Shown piece after piece: positions 34,710 to 45,299 of a stretch of 64,000 bases of DNA. The notes beneath the pieces were generated by a model, which saw nothing but the letters and a program-made list of their open reading frames with translations, made no database searches and was not told the DNA's origin. The stretch is taken from contig CM038908.1 of the NCBI GenBank assembly GCA_021904315.1, positions 14,590,501 to 14,654,500 on the forward strand, given 5' to 3'. Position 1 is the stretch's first letter; the number at the start of each line of letters is the position of its first letter. Both the position numbers and the translations under genes were made by a program. The stretch is from Sphagnum magellanicum. Taxonomy: Eukaryota; Streptophyta; Sphagnopsida; Sphagnales; Sphagnaceae.

Positions 34710-35820
34710 TTTAAGGTTGGGACACAAATTAATTAGCAAGTTTTTCACAAATCTATAATAATTAACCTAAATTAGGCTAAATTTGGGTGAGAAATTTTAA
34801 AGTTTAGACATATGTGAATTAATAAATTTCATTCTATATATTTTTCAAAGAACGTGGAAAAAATTAATTTAGAGAGATCACACAAAAGTAATAAACATAT
34901 CTTTTCTTTTGGTTTTTTACAAAATTTATTTGATTGTCTTTTAAGATTAAGGTTTTTTTTCGGTGAGTAAATCTTCGTAATTTAAAAGCTTTAAAATTTG
35001 GTTTCTATTTTTTTTCTATATATTTTTTTAAAATTTTGTGTTACATTGTATAATTTGTATACTTTGTATAGTTTTTTGGGTTTAGGGCATATATCACTAA
35101 GATTTTTTTTGTTCAAATTTGTATAGTTAGGGTTGTAATAGGACTTATGGAGAAATATCATTTGGATTTTTTGGGTTATGCCTTATGATTTAATGTTTAA
35201 AATTTTGATTCATATATATCAAGGCTTAAGGTTTATACTCTAAACTTTGTTCATTATATTGGTTTTTTATTTTATCACTTGTTTAAATCTATAACATAAT
35301 TATGAATCTCCTTTGTTTCCATATGTTCCATAGTTGTTAAAGTTTAATATTTCCTAACTCACTTTTGTTTAAATGTAATACCCATATCATATTGTGATAA
35401 TTCATTAACCATGAAACATAAAAATATTTTTTAAATATTTGAGTCCCCACCAATACATCATGAAATTCATGTTTTCAAAATTATTTATTCACCTTATAAT
35501 ATGATTTAACATATATAAAAATGAACATAATGTAAAATTGTTCACATTGATGATATAAGGGGTTAGGGTTTCACGTAAAATTTACCACTTAATGTTAAAA
35601 TTATGGTTTAGGTTTAAAATTTAAGACATATAAATTAATTAACATTTTTTTACAAGTTTATAATAATTAAAATAAATCTAGGGTGCATCTTGGGTATAAT
35701 TTTTAGGGTTTAAACATATGTAAAATAATGCAACATCATTTTATATTTTTTTAAAGAAAATGAAATAACTTAATTTGGAAATATTACCAAATGGTAATAG
35801 ATATACATTTTTTTTGTGTT
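34710..35820. repeat. ~200-bp direct repeat, two diverged copies
   Basis: The segment 34710-34920 (TATAATAATTAACCTAAATTA onward) recurs at about 35600-35820 with the same order of motifs: ACAAATTAATTA-like, TATAATAATTAA, AGTTTAGACATATGTGAA-like and TGGAAAAAATTAATTT-like. The copies are about 900 bp apart and strongly diverged. Confidence 0.5.
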
Positions 35821-36120
35821 TCCCTAAATGCAATACCCATATTCGAGTTCGTTTCGATATAACCCTTAGGTGATTTAGGTAACCTAAAGTGTAGACCTAA
35901 CCCTAAATGCAATACCCACATGTAAGGTCATTTCGAAATAATCAATATGTAATTTGGGTGGCCTTTCAATGAAAACCAAAACTTATATGCAATACTCACA
36001 TGCGAATTCATTTTGAAATAATCCATAGGTGATTTAAACAACTTTAGGTGAATAATCAACCTTAAATGCAATACCCACATGTAAGGTCATTTCAAAATAA
36101 GTGGTTTGGGTACCCAAAAT
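35820..36120. repeat. ~80-bp tandem repeat, four copies
   Basis: TGCAATACCCACATGTAAGG and variants start at 35829, 35908, 35988 and 36067, each followed by TCATTTCGAAATAAT-like text. A reverse-complement version (ACATGTGGGTATTGCAT) lies at about 36502, giving inverted ends around 36120-36500. Confidence 0.85.
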
Positions 36121-37362
36121 ATGTCTTTTTATATACCTAAATCAATTTTATGACAATTAATTATCATGAATAACTTATTAACATCAAACATGTAATTAAA
36201 ATAATAAATTAAATATCAAATTATTAATTTGATTTTTAAATCTAAATTTTAATTATTTGAATATTTAAGGTTCAACCAAATAATCAGTTAACTAATATTT
36301 AAAAATAAATGATTGTTTAAATATGATAGTCATTCATTTACATTATCTAAAGTAATTTTCTAGTAATTTTTTATTTATGACATTATTTATTGATATTTAA
36401 ACTAGATTATTATGTCATATGAATCCCATAAATATTACAATGGAAACTTATATGTAAATATTGCAAAAGATGTTAAAAATCAACAATTATTTATGGACGT
36501 ACATGTGGGTATTGCATATTTGGAATGGCTTTATGGAAATTATAATGGAAAGGATGTAAGTATTGCACAATGTTCATTTTGATCTTTGTAAATCCTAGAC
36601 AAATTAATGTTACCTATTCATATGGGCTTATTTAAGTTTTGATTCTTACATCTAAAATACTAAAAAGATTATGAAAAAAAAGACAAATATGATTAAACCA
36701 TATACCCATCAAACAAATGTGACTAGAAGAAAATATTATATTGATAAAAGATGTATAAATATGGGTGGATCAACAATTGTTAAAGAACCCAATGAAAAAA
36801 AAAATTCTTTATCAAAGGACCAAAGTTCAAAAATTGGGTACTCCAAACAATGAAAGGGCTGAAAAAACCTAGTTAACTATATAAAGTGGAAATCCTAAAC
36901 CATAACATTATCTATAATCCTGTGTTTAGCTTAATAAATAGTTATTGCATTTGCAGCCCTTGCTACATGATGAACAATGTACAAATGGTGACTTTACATC
37001 TCAACCTAAATTACTTTCCCAACAAACTTTTCCTTTGTTGTTTCCTGAACCTTATAAACACCCAAAAACCACCAAATTAAACTTTAACACACCTTGGATG
37101 AAACAAAATTATTAAAAAAATAATAAACATTGATTATTATTATTTCTTACCCTTCATGAATCATTATAGATTCATGGAAATCTAATACATCTATTAATTA
37201 TTTTGTTTGACTTGTTTTATTGGACGTTCGATCCCAATTTTTGACATTCCATGCCATCTTCAATCATCATGCATATACAAAACGAGTGGATCAAATCATC
37301 TCTTGTAAATTTTCATTTTTTTCCATCCGTGATGTTGCATTTTGAAACACGCTTCTTACGCT
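36121..37362. other. AT-rich DNA with an inverted fragment of the 80-bp repeat
   Basis: No gene seen. The inverted repeat fragment near 36502 is the only structure noticed. Confidence 0.4.
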
Positions 37363-37800
37363 TTAAACATTAAAACCCAACACCAACAACAGTTGCTCTA
37401 AAACTAATTTGACGAAAGTTGGTTTTGGGAATGGTGGACATTGTTCTGCAATAGTTATTAGTTTATCCCATTCGCGTCGTGCTTTAACACAAGTGCAACT
37501 AACAACCTTTTGATCATTCCGCCTTTGCACAACGATGGCATTTCCCAAGATGCAAACATTAAGTTTAACATGGTCTTGATGTCGAAGACCTCTTTCAAAA
37601 GTTGAAGGCTTCCTAAGTTTGGCAATTTCTACCACCAAGCCATGCACCTCCTTCAAATGTTTGGTCAATAACCATTTGGCACAATATGCGACAATGCAAG
37701 TGCCAATTTTACATTTCCATTTCGACCCAACTTTCGTCCATTCTTTGTCCTTCCAAACCAAATTAGATGGACAAGGAAGTGTTAATGATTGAAAAGCCTA
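37363..37800 (-). pseudogene. C2H2-type zinc-finger exon or relic
   Basis: On the - strand an open segment follows a possible acceptor (CGATTAG) and ends in TAA at 37363. It contains CKIGTC-x12-H-x4-H, that is a C-x4-C-x12-H-x4-H finger (CKIGTC, KWLLTKHLKEVHGL). Next come RPSTFERGLRHQDHVKLNV-like text, QRRNDQKVV, KARREWDKL, and the Pro-rich CPPFPKPTF. There is no ATG at the 5' end, so it is an internal or terminal exon. Codon use is protein-like throughout about 140 codons. It looks like a multi-copy, transposon-linked DNA-binding protein, though I cannot name the family. The 12-residue-repeat frame 350 bp upstream on the same strand may belong to the same gene. Confidence 0.5.
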
Positions 37801-38150
37801 ATCGATTTCAAGTTCTAGACTTAAACCAAAAAATATTAAAAAGTAAATCATTACTTGTAATAAAAAAATCTTAACCTTAAAACCTTACACATAAAAAGTT
37901 ATAAAAACAGAATCTAAGTATTACGAAACATAAAGTCACACAATTAAATACAACTCCTATAAACTTTAATTGTTTTCAAATATTGTAATATAAAAAATTT
38001 GACAAAAAAAATCTCGCACCTTCCATCAAATGATGGAAGGTACGGATATAAATAAACTTAAAAAAACTTTTACAAGTTATTTTATTTGTATTTAATATAA
38101 TGTACGTAAATTTTAAAACAATCTAACCCACCATTTTTCGATCAAAATTC

Positions 38151-38465
38151 TTAATCTATATTGAAAGGGATCTCACCATTTGAGTTGCAAATTGTCATCA
38201 TTGTCAACTTTAAGCCACATAAATTGTTTGATTCGTCAATTTTCAATTCTGATGGAGTAACATTTTGCTCCTCAAGTCCCAATTCTAATGGAACAACATG
38301 TTTATCCTTAGGTCTCAATTTTGATGGAGCAACATTTTGCTCCTTAGGTTTCAATTTTAATGGAACAACATTTTGCTTGTGAATTTCCAAATCACCACCA
38401 CCTGTCTTTAATTTCCTTCCTCTAACCATTACAACCTTCAACATTAAAAAAAACCACCATTTCAT
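38151..38465 (-). pseudogene. ORF with 12-residue tandem repeats
   Basis: The - frame opens with hydrophobic text, then RGRKLKTGGGDLEIHK. About four 12-residue repeats follow: QNVVPLKLKPKE, QNVAPSKLRPKD, KHVVPLELGLEE, QNVTPSELKIDE. The DNA unit is exactly 36 bp (38254, 38290, 38326, 38362), so the array keeps frame. A fair donor (AATG|GTGAGA) lies just before the end. The charge pattern shifts from basic to acidic across the array. Its phase does not join simply to the zinc-finger segment downstream, so a shared gene is unproven. Confidence 0.4.
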
Positions 38466-38514
38466 TATTAATTGTTAATTCTAATGAACTAAACCAAAGG
38501 ACCAAAGAAAAAAA

Positions 38515-39310
38515 AAATCGCCTATTGCCATTGCCTTTTTCATAACACCACCACCATAGAAGAAGGCGACGACATTGCTGCCATCACCTTTTTCGCAACA
38601 AAACTGCCGAAAAAAATGATAATAGTTACAATCACCATTTTTTGCAATAAAACCATCGAAAAAGGTGATGAAAGCTGTCATTTTCTTCTTCTTTATAATA
38701 CCACCGCAAAAGAAAGCACTGGTAGCTTTGTGCCGTCTTCTTTTTTGTTGCAAAAGAATCACAAAAGAAGACGACGACTCATTGTTGTCATTTTCTTCTT
38801 TTCAAACACAAAGAAGAAGGTGACAACAATTGCTACCATCGTTTTCTTCATTACAACAAAAGCAAAGAAAAAGACGACAACAGTGCAATGCGCCATCATC
38901 TTCTTCTTCTCAAACACAAAGATGAAGGCGACAACAACAATTGCCTTGCCACCACCTTCTTTGCTACAACAAAACCAAAGAAGAAGGTGACGACAATAGC
39001 TACTGTTGCCTTCTTCACTGCAACAGAACCAAAAAGAAGAAGGTAACGACAACTACCGTCACCTTCTTCATTGCAACAAAACCAAAACAAGAAGGCGACA
39101 ACAACTTACTGTTGTTGCCGTTTTCATTGCAACAAAACCAAAAAGAAGAAAGCAACGATAGCTTACTGTTGTCACCTTCCTTGTTGCAACAAAACCAAAA
39201 AGAAGAAGGCAACAACAACTTACTGCTATCACCTTCTTTGTTTACAACAAAATTGAAAAGAAAAAGGCAACAGCACCTCGCCAATGTTGTCTTCTTCATT
39301 GCAACATAAC
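38515..39310. repeat. Hairpin-forming 54-58-bp minisatellite
   Basis: The anchor CAACAAAACC (or a near variant) occurs at 38967, 39021, 39074, 39130, 39187, 39245 and 39302, spacings of 53-58 bp. More diverged units extend left to about 38515. Each unit contains GAAGAAGG...ACAACA and then TGTTGT...CCTTCTTC, so every unit can fold on itself. Both strands stay largely open by composition; I do not call a gene. Confidence 0.88.
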
Positions 39311-39334
39311 CAAAAGAGAAGGGAGGGAGCTTAC

Positions 39335-39440
39335 CTTCAAGTGTTCTCGAGCTCTGACGATGGTGGCTCCCCCTTCAAGCGTTTTTGAGCTCTAACGATG
39401 GTGATTCCCACTTCAAGCATTCCCAAGCTCTGATGATGGA
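39335..39440. repeat. 38-bp tandem repeat, three copies
   Basis: CTTCAAG starts units at 39335, 39373 and 39411, exactly 38 bp apart. Each continues with GTTCTCGAGCTCTGACGATG-like text. It directly abuts the hairpin minisatellite. Confidence 0.92.
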
Positions 39441-40000
39441 GTGAACACAAAATGAGGTGAGGTAGGTAGGAGGGGAAAGGTAGGTGGGGGGGTAAGTAGG
39501 AGGGAGGTAGGTAGAAGGGAAAAACTTTGGGACAAAGAAAAGACTGAAAAAACCAGGGGAGGATGTGTTTTTATTCATCCTCAAAACAAGTTGAACGGCC
39601 TCATCCTCAACTTGTGCATTGGTGGCTGCTGGTTCACTCCAGCCCTGCCCACCTAGTATAAAGAAGTGTCATGCACAGTGGCCCCCAACTACGAACCCTT
39701 TCTCAATCTTTTATGGTTTCATTAGCAAGCTATTAATTCTAGTTGTCACAATTTAGGTTTAGCCTTTCCATTTTAAGTTTAGCCTCCATTTTGCGGCATA
39801 GGGCAGATACAGAGTTGGAGACTGCACATATTCCTACATGCAATCTTGAGAACGTACAAGGTATGTCTTCTCAAGAGCACTTACAGTGTATTGGGTGACC
39901 TTGTTTCATCAATGAGTAAACTAGGAATGAGATCTACATGATACAATTCACATAGGCAGAAACGTTTTAGTGTATCTGGAGGGTACATTATCAACTGTAA
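39441..40000. other. Intergenic DNA with a short GTAG-rich tract
   Basis: A G-rich GGTAGG/GGGAGG tract lies at about 39450-39520. No gene seen. Confidence 0.4.
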
Positions 40001-40150
40001 TGTTTCCTCTGCAAATAGGAGGGCATTTTGAGAAACTCCAGTGGGTGTTTCACTTGTCAATATGCTTATGTTATTAAGTGGAATGTGTCTTCCGCAAATG
40101 CAAGTGCATTTTGAGAAACTCATGTGGGTGTTTCACTTTTCAAAATGCTT
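40001..40150. repeat. 84-bp tandem duplication
   Basis: TGTTTCCTCTGCAAAT at 40001 matches TGTGTCTTCCGCAAAT at 40085. Both are followed by GCATTTTGAGAAACTC and GGGTGTTTCACTT. Confidence 0.88.
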
Positions 40151-40266
40151 TGCCTCATTTTTTAATTTAGTTCTTTCCTGTAATACCTGGCAGGTGTCAA
40201 CAGACAAAGTCAAAAAAAAGTTGTTGGTGTTTTACACAAGTACTAACTGAGGAGTGAGGCATTTGC

Positions 40267-40320
40267 AAAATAAGCACCCCTCAACCTTAGGCCCCTCTGC
40301 CTTGGGCAGGTGCTTATTTT
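40267..40320. repeat. Perfect 12-bp stem inverted repeat
   Basis: AAAATAAGCACC at 40267-40278 is the exact complement of GGTGCTTATTTT at 40309-40320, with a 30-base loop. Weaker pairing (GCATTTGC with GGGAATGC) extends the stem outward. It might be a solo hairpin, a MITE remnant or an RNA structure. Confidence 0.85.
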
Positions 40321-40484
40321 GGGAATGCTCAACTCGTCACATATTACCTTATACATAACCAGTTCTGAATTTACATACCAAGGTGTATACCCAAATACAT
40401 ATTCATTGAAACCCTATCATATACCAAATCAACATTGGTATCTATTTATTTAACACTGTTAGCCACCAAATGCCTTTCCCACTT

Positions 40485-40600
40485 CCCTACCTAAATAGTA
40501 ACCACTTACATTCCCTATTTATGTACCTTTATACTTACCCACCCTACCTAAATAGTAGCCACTTAGGTTTCCTACCTACACCTTTATGGTTACCCACTTA
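40485..40600. repeat. 57-bp tandem duplication
   Basis: CCCTACCTAAATAGTA begins at 40485 and 40542; both continue with CCACTTA and CCTACC/CCCTAT text. Confidence 0.85.
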
Positions 40601-41490
40601 CATAGGTAACAACTGTAATACCTTGGCAGCTTTGGCACAAATTAAATCATTTTGAATTTTTCAAAACATAATATTTTATTATGTCGAATAATTCAAATTT
40701 TATAGTTAGACTTGAATCCTGGCCCTCTTCAATATAATATAACTTCATGAAAACAATCAAACCAGGAAGGCAACTGAAAACTTTTGGTTGAGAAAGTATT
40801 TTTATTATATTTAGTTTATACCTGGTGAAATTCTTAAATTAAAACTAAGTTGTTGCATTAAAATTCCCAAAATATATTACTTATTTGGCGAGTTATTGCC
40901 AAAGCTGCCAAAATATTAGGATACCTTTGTTGACAAATTATGGGATTTATGTAGGTCCAAGGTCCAAGCTATCACATGTTCTAAGGTGTTTGGACCACAG
41001 CTTCCTAGTTTTATTAGAATCACCATTGAAACCTAACCAAGTAATCACCCTCTTTTCAAAATTGACTTAGAACCTAAACTAGGTGTGCTACCTCATTTTA
41101 AATATGTTCAAGTTCTCTAAGTAAATGAAGACAACTTTATTTTTAAAAAGTATAAGCTTGGCCGTACATTTTAGGCATGTTATTGTATTTAATTAGTTGT
41201 ACATAATTAATATTATATAATTTTTATGTTAAACTATGTGCACTAATTGAACAAAAAAAATTATTTAATTGTGTGTAATGAAAATGGAAATGAAACTGAA
41301 CTTGGTCTTAAGCCAAGACCAATTCTAAAGTCTTTGTGAAAATGATTTGAACCATAGGTTTTAGAAATTTTAAAAAATTGGTCCAGACTAGAAGTTCCAT
41401 TAAAGAAAAAATAAATTAAGTTAAAACTGGACCAGAGCTTCCTTTTGAAATCGAGAATCAAACAATACTAATAATTATCTGGATAGGGGA
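40601..41490. other. AT-rich intergenic DNA
   Basis: No gene or element ends recognised. Confidence 0.4.
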
Positions 41491-41499
41491 AGTAAGATG

Positions 41500-41709
41500 G
41501 TTTATAGCATATGATACCAAGGTTCATCCACAATTGAGTGGGTCTCAGAGGAACAGGCACTGGTGGCCTGAGCACCGGGTCACATAAGCCTATGATTTTG
41601 TGGCTCAATCAAATAAGTAACTGGTCTTTTCAAACATTTTTCTCCATGAGTTTCAACCTGGAGCTCTTGCAAGTGTTACCATTTCCATCCAATTGAGCTA
41701 ATCCATCCC
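41500..41709 (-). mobile_element. tRNA-derived SINE-like sequence
   Basis: On the - strand from 41709 the sequence starts GGGATGG and carries TTAGCTCAATTGG (41689-41701), a good RNA polymerase III A box. GGTTGAAACTC (41648-41658) is a B-box match at typical spacing. About 140 bp of unrelated sequence follows, as in SINEs with a tRNA-like head and a unique body. The 3' end and target duplication were not found, so the right limit is approximate. It could instead be a decayed tRNA pseudogene. Confidence 0.5.
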
Positions 41710-42404
41710 TGGGCCAAAATGGACATATCCATTCAATAAATGACCAATGAGAAACTTGCAGATAATTGCCTACTTCCTCCAAATACAACCTATGAGAATG
41801 ACTTGATTGGTTGAGTTATAGATATTATAACCTACCTTCAACACACAAGCTTATGGCTGTTAGGAGGGCTTTACCACCCAAGCAATTTGCAACCTAGGTT
41901 TACCCATGGCTAGCTAGCAAGTCTCTTCATAAATTGCCAAGAAAGATCCTGATAATGCTCTCTTGAAATCTAGGTGTGGGGGTAAAGCCCCTCTGTGGGG
42001 CATTCCAGAAATAAGGGACCTAGGACAAGGTGGTAGACCCATTTGAGCTTCACATTTTGTGAATGATGAAGGTTCCAATGAACCTATACATAAGTAGACC
42101 ACCACATGTGGAGGAGGGGTTCTTACACTTACTCCTTAAGAGTGGGAGGGATCTGCCTGCTGTAAAGCATGCAAACAAACTCCTTAATTTACTGGGAGGG
42201 CACCTTACACCCCATGAATATTAATCCTAAAAAGAAGGAGACATCTTATGCCTACTTCTGAGGCGTGTGCCTAATTATGTCATCTATAGGTGCAAGAACC
42301 CTCTCATCCTTCCACTTAATGTTTGCCTTGTGCTTTAAGATGGGTAAAATCAATAGGTGGGAGACATTCGAAAAATAGAGGGTGGACTCAACTTTAGACT
42401 CATC
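41710..42404. other. Intergenic DNA with no gene seen
   Basis: Moderate GC. A frame at 41914-42105 (-) shows no motif. Confidence 0.4.
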
Positions 42405-42407
42405 TTA

Positions 42408-42783
42408 GAGCATCTCCAGTAGCTACGGCTCTGTATGTGACCCTGCAAAAGAAGTTTCATGTCCAAGTTTAGTTGTTTACTTTTTTGTAACCCGACCCAT
42501 AGAACTGAAACTGGGACAGCAAATAGGTGGTGCAGAAATAATAGCAAACCAACTGGGCCAATCATTATGATGGGCCAATCAGAAACACTGAGCATCAGTC
42601 AGATTTTATTTAATACACTCTTTGTGGCATGTATACAGTGTTGATATGCCTTTTCCTAGCCACTGCAAACTGTGGAAATGTACTGAGCCAAAACCATTGT
42701 CCTGAGCCAAACCGGCATATTTTGACATTTTTCCATCCACTTTTACTGTGCAGATCACATACTGAGCACAACTGGAGATGCTC
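42408..42783. mobile_element. PIF/Harbinger-type MITE with TTA duplication
   Basis: A 376-bp element with perfect 13-bp terminal inverted repeats GAGCATCTCCAGT, flanked by TTA at 42405-42407 and 42784-42786. A TTA duplication with short GC-richer ends fits PIF/Harbinger (Tourist-like) MITEs. GAGCATCTCCA termini are also found in MITEs of other plants. It is non-coding. Confidence 0.88.
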
Positions 42784-42786
42784 TTA

Positions 42787-44170
42787 GGCCCCTTATTTTC
42801 GGGAGGCTGCCACCCTTGGCTCCACAAAGGATCCCTCCCACTCTTACAAAATAAGTAATATCCCTCATCTTTTCTAGGAGAGATATTGATGGTTATAGAG
42901 GTGCCCTCCAGATACAGTAGAATGTTTCTTTGAGAGGTAACATTTATTGTAATATTAGTAAACGTCACACGTCCTTTGAGTTGAACAGAAATGGAAACGG
43001 GCTCAAATCACAGTACGTTACCCATAATCGACCAACACCTGCTACTGCATACAATCCGCGTTCTATGGACGGTTCAGAGGTTACCTATGCAACCAAACGC
43101 TGACAGTTGAGAGTTGGATCCTAGAGTTGCCTCATTATTGATAAGTGTGAGCATCCAGCTGCCGTCTGGAGCCTGTGTCAGGTTACATCTCATTTGGTTT
43201 AGATGTCAGTATCTCTTTGCAGCTGAGGAGTGTCTGAGCTTGCACATTTCCATTATACTGATGCTACTATGAACAGCAAGTTTGTCCGCTGCAGCGGGAT
43301 TATGTAACCCAGTACCCACCAGTGCAACATCCGTTGGAAACTAGTCATGACTTGGAGAGAAACCACAACTGAGTTACCAAGATTCCACCTTGGTAACCTA
43401 TCTTGTAAGCCCTTGCTCCTTCCCCTACGTAGGTAACTACACCTATGTATGTGGATAAGTATCACAGGTTAGTAGGGAGGGAATATGAGTGGTTACTGGT
43501 TATTATGTAAGGCACTGGCCAGCTATTGGGTAGGTGGATGCACGTGGGTAGTTAGTACATAGCTAAACACCGTGGTTCCTGTGGTTAGCTCTGGGACAAG
43601 AACACAAAGAAAATGTGTTTCCCGTCTACAGTACACACACCATCCATCTTGCATGGTGCGCATCTATATTGTTATATGGTCTTTAAAGTTTCTTATTTAA
43701 GCTGAAATTCACAATAATTGGAGGTGACTAATTATGTGATAAACACCTGCAAAAAAATTTCCTTACACAAGATTGAAACCAGTGTTGGCCATTTATTGAC
43801 AATTGACCACCCTTTATTTTATTGGTGATATATTGCCAAAATGAGAAATTAAAACTCCAATTATTATTTTTAAAACGATTTTGGAGGTTTTCAGTCACCA
43901 GAAGTGGGAAACATAAAGAATAAAAATCACCACATTATATGTGGTTTTCATTGTGTAACCAAACATATCTATCTATTTTGTTTTGTTTTGTAGATATGAG
44001 ATCCACCAAACCGGGGCACTGCAGATTGTGTTCTTGATATCTTTAAAAAGCTCTTGATGAAGAGGTGTGCATCTACTTGGTTTCATGGCATTTGGACTTG
44101 TGATGTAAAAGTTCTTGGATATTGACTAATTTTTTCATTGAAAATTAAATTAATTCATAACTGAAAATTT
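42787..44170. other. Intergenic DNA, partly GC-richer, no gene found
   Basis: From about 42960 to 43640 the composition is gene-like, yet no frame, splice pair or domain was recognised. It could be non-coding RNA or a decayed gene. A solo hAT-like left end, CAGTGTTGGCCATTTATTG, begins at 43780 without a detectable right partner. Confidence 0.4.
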
Positions 44171-44180
44171 TAGAGGAATG

Positions 44181-44605
44181 GGATGTGCCTTTAGTGTTGT
44201 TGGAAAGATCTTGAAAGTAGGATTTAATGGAATACATTTTGTAAGATTTGGAATTAGGATGGGAGAGATATTGAATTTTAAGTGATTTTTGCCACGAAAA
44301 TTTCAAATAAATCACAGAAAACTAGGTTTTGGAAGGAAAAATCAGTTGAAAATATGGTCACACTTGGAAGTCTACTATTCAATTCAAGTATGAGGAATTC
44401 GGATGTGCCTTTGGTGTTGTTGGAAAGATTTCAATGAGAAGATTTAATGAAATCTATTTCATAATCGGTTTGAATTTAAGATGTGGGAGATATCAAAACT
44501 TAAATGATTTATATCATTGCAATTTCAAATAAATTACAAAAAACTAGGTTTTCGAAGGAAAAATCAGTTGAGAATGTGTTCACACTTGCAAGTCATATTT
44601 ACCTC
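44181..44605. repeat. 220-bp tandem duplication
   Basis: GGATGTGCCTTTAGTGTTG at 44181 recurs at 44401. Shared downstream phrases include TGTTGTTGGAAAGAT, AAACTAGGTTTT and GGAAAAATCAGTTGA. Confidence 0.88.
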
Positions 44606-45291
44606 TTCAAAAATTGGATATAAGGTATAGAGCTTAGGGTTTAATTTAACCTTTATAAATCCTAAACCCTACAAAACAATTTTCATATGTTGAGTTTCCC
44701 CTATTTTGAAAAGGGTTCACTTGGGCCAATAGCACATGCCACACTAGTAAAAGGATGATTAAAGATTTGTATTTTATTTATGGTTTATAGCCGTATTTGA
44801 TTAAATCTTCCTAAAAATAATTTCACCACCTTTTTTACATCGTCCAATGAATGAATGCCATGTTAGTTACAAATAGACTTCTTTAAAAAAACAATAAAAT
44901 TTACCCAAGTAACCCAAACCAACATTATATGTGCATATAGTTTTTAGTGCAACTAATACAAAAATATTGTCTGTTTTTTTCTTTTTCCTTGATTGACGTT
45001 TCACCCTTCCAAAAAGTGTTTAGTGATGCCCATACACATTTTGGGTCTTGTTATTCAAGTATTGGGCTTGTGCTAGAGCCCATTAGAAGCCGAAACATGC
45101 ATATCATCCATGAGTTTTAAAGTGTGTTTCGGTAGGATGGATTAAGCCATACTTGGCCAAGGACATACAAGGAAAGAAAGTAGTTAGTAGGAGTGCTTAC
45201 AATAACTTCTATGTGCATATATATAATTGGGGGTAACCAATAACCAATCAAGGTAACCAACATGCCAAGTGACATTATTTAGGAGAATTGG
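44606..45291. other. AT-rich intergenic DNA
   Basis: No gene or element ends recognised. Confidence 0.4.
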
Positions 45292-45299
45292 GTAGAGAC

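Noticed and set aside
38481..39299. Overlapping long frames on both strands (Phe/Trp/Cys-rich or Asn/Lys/Thr-rich)
   Set aside because: The hairpin minisatellite lacks stops in several frames, and the products are low-complexity with no domain.
43780..44040. Possible hAT element starting CAGTGTTGGCCATTTATTG
   Set aside because: The left end looks right, but I found neither a complementary right end nor a matching copy of ATTGAAAC downstream.
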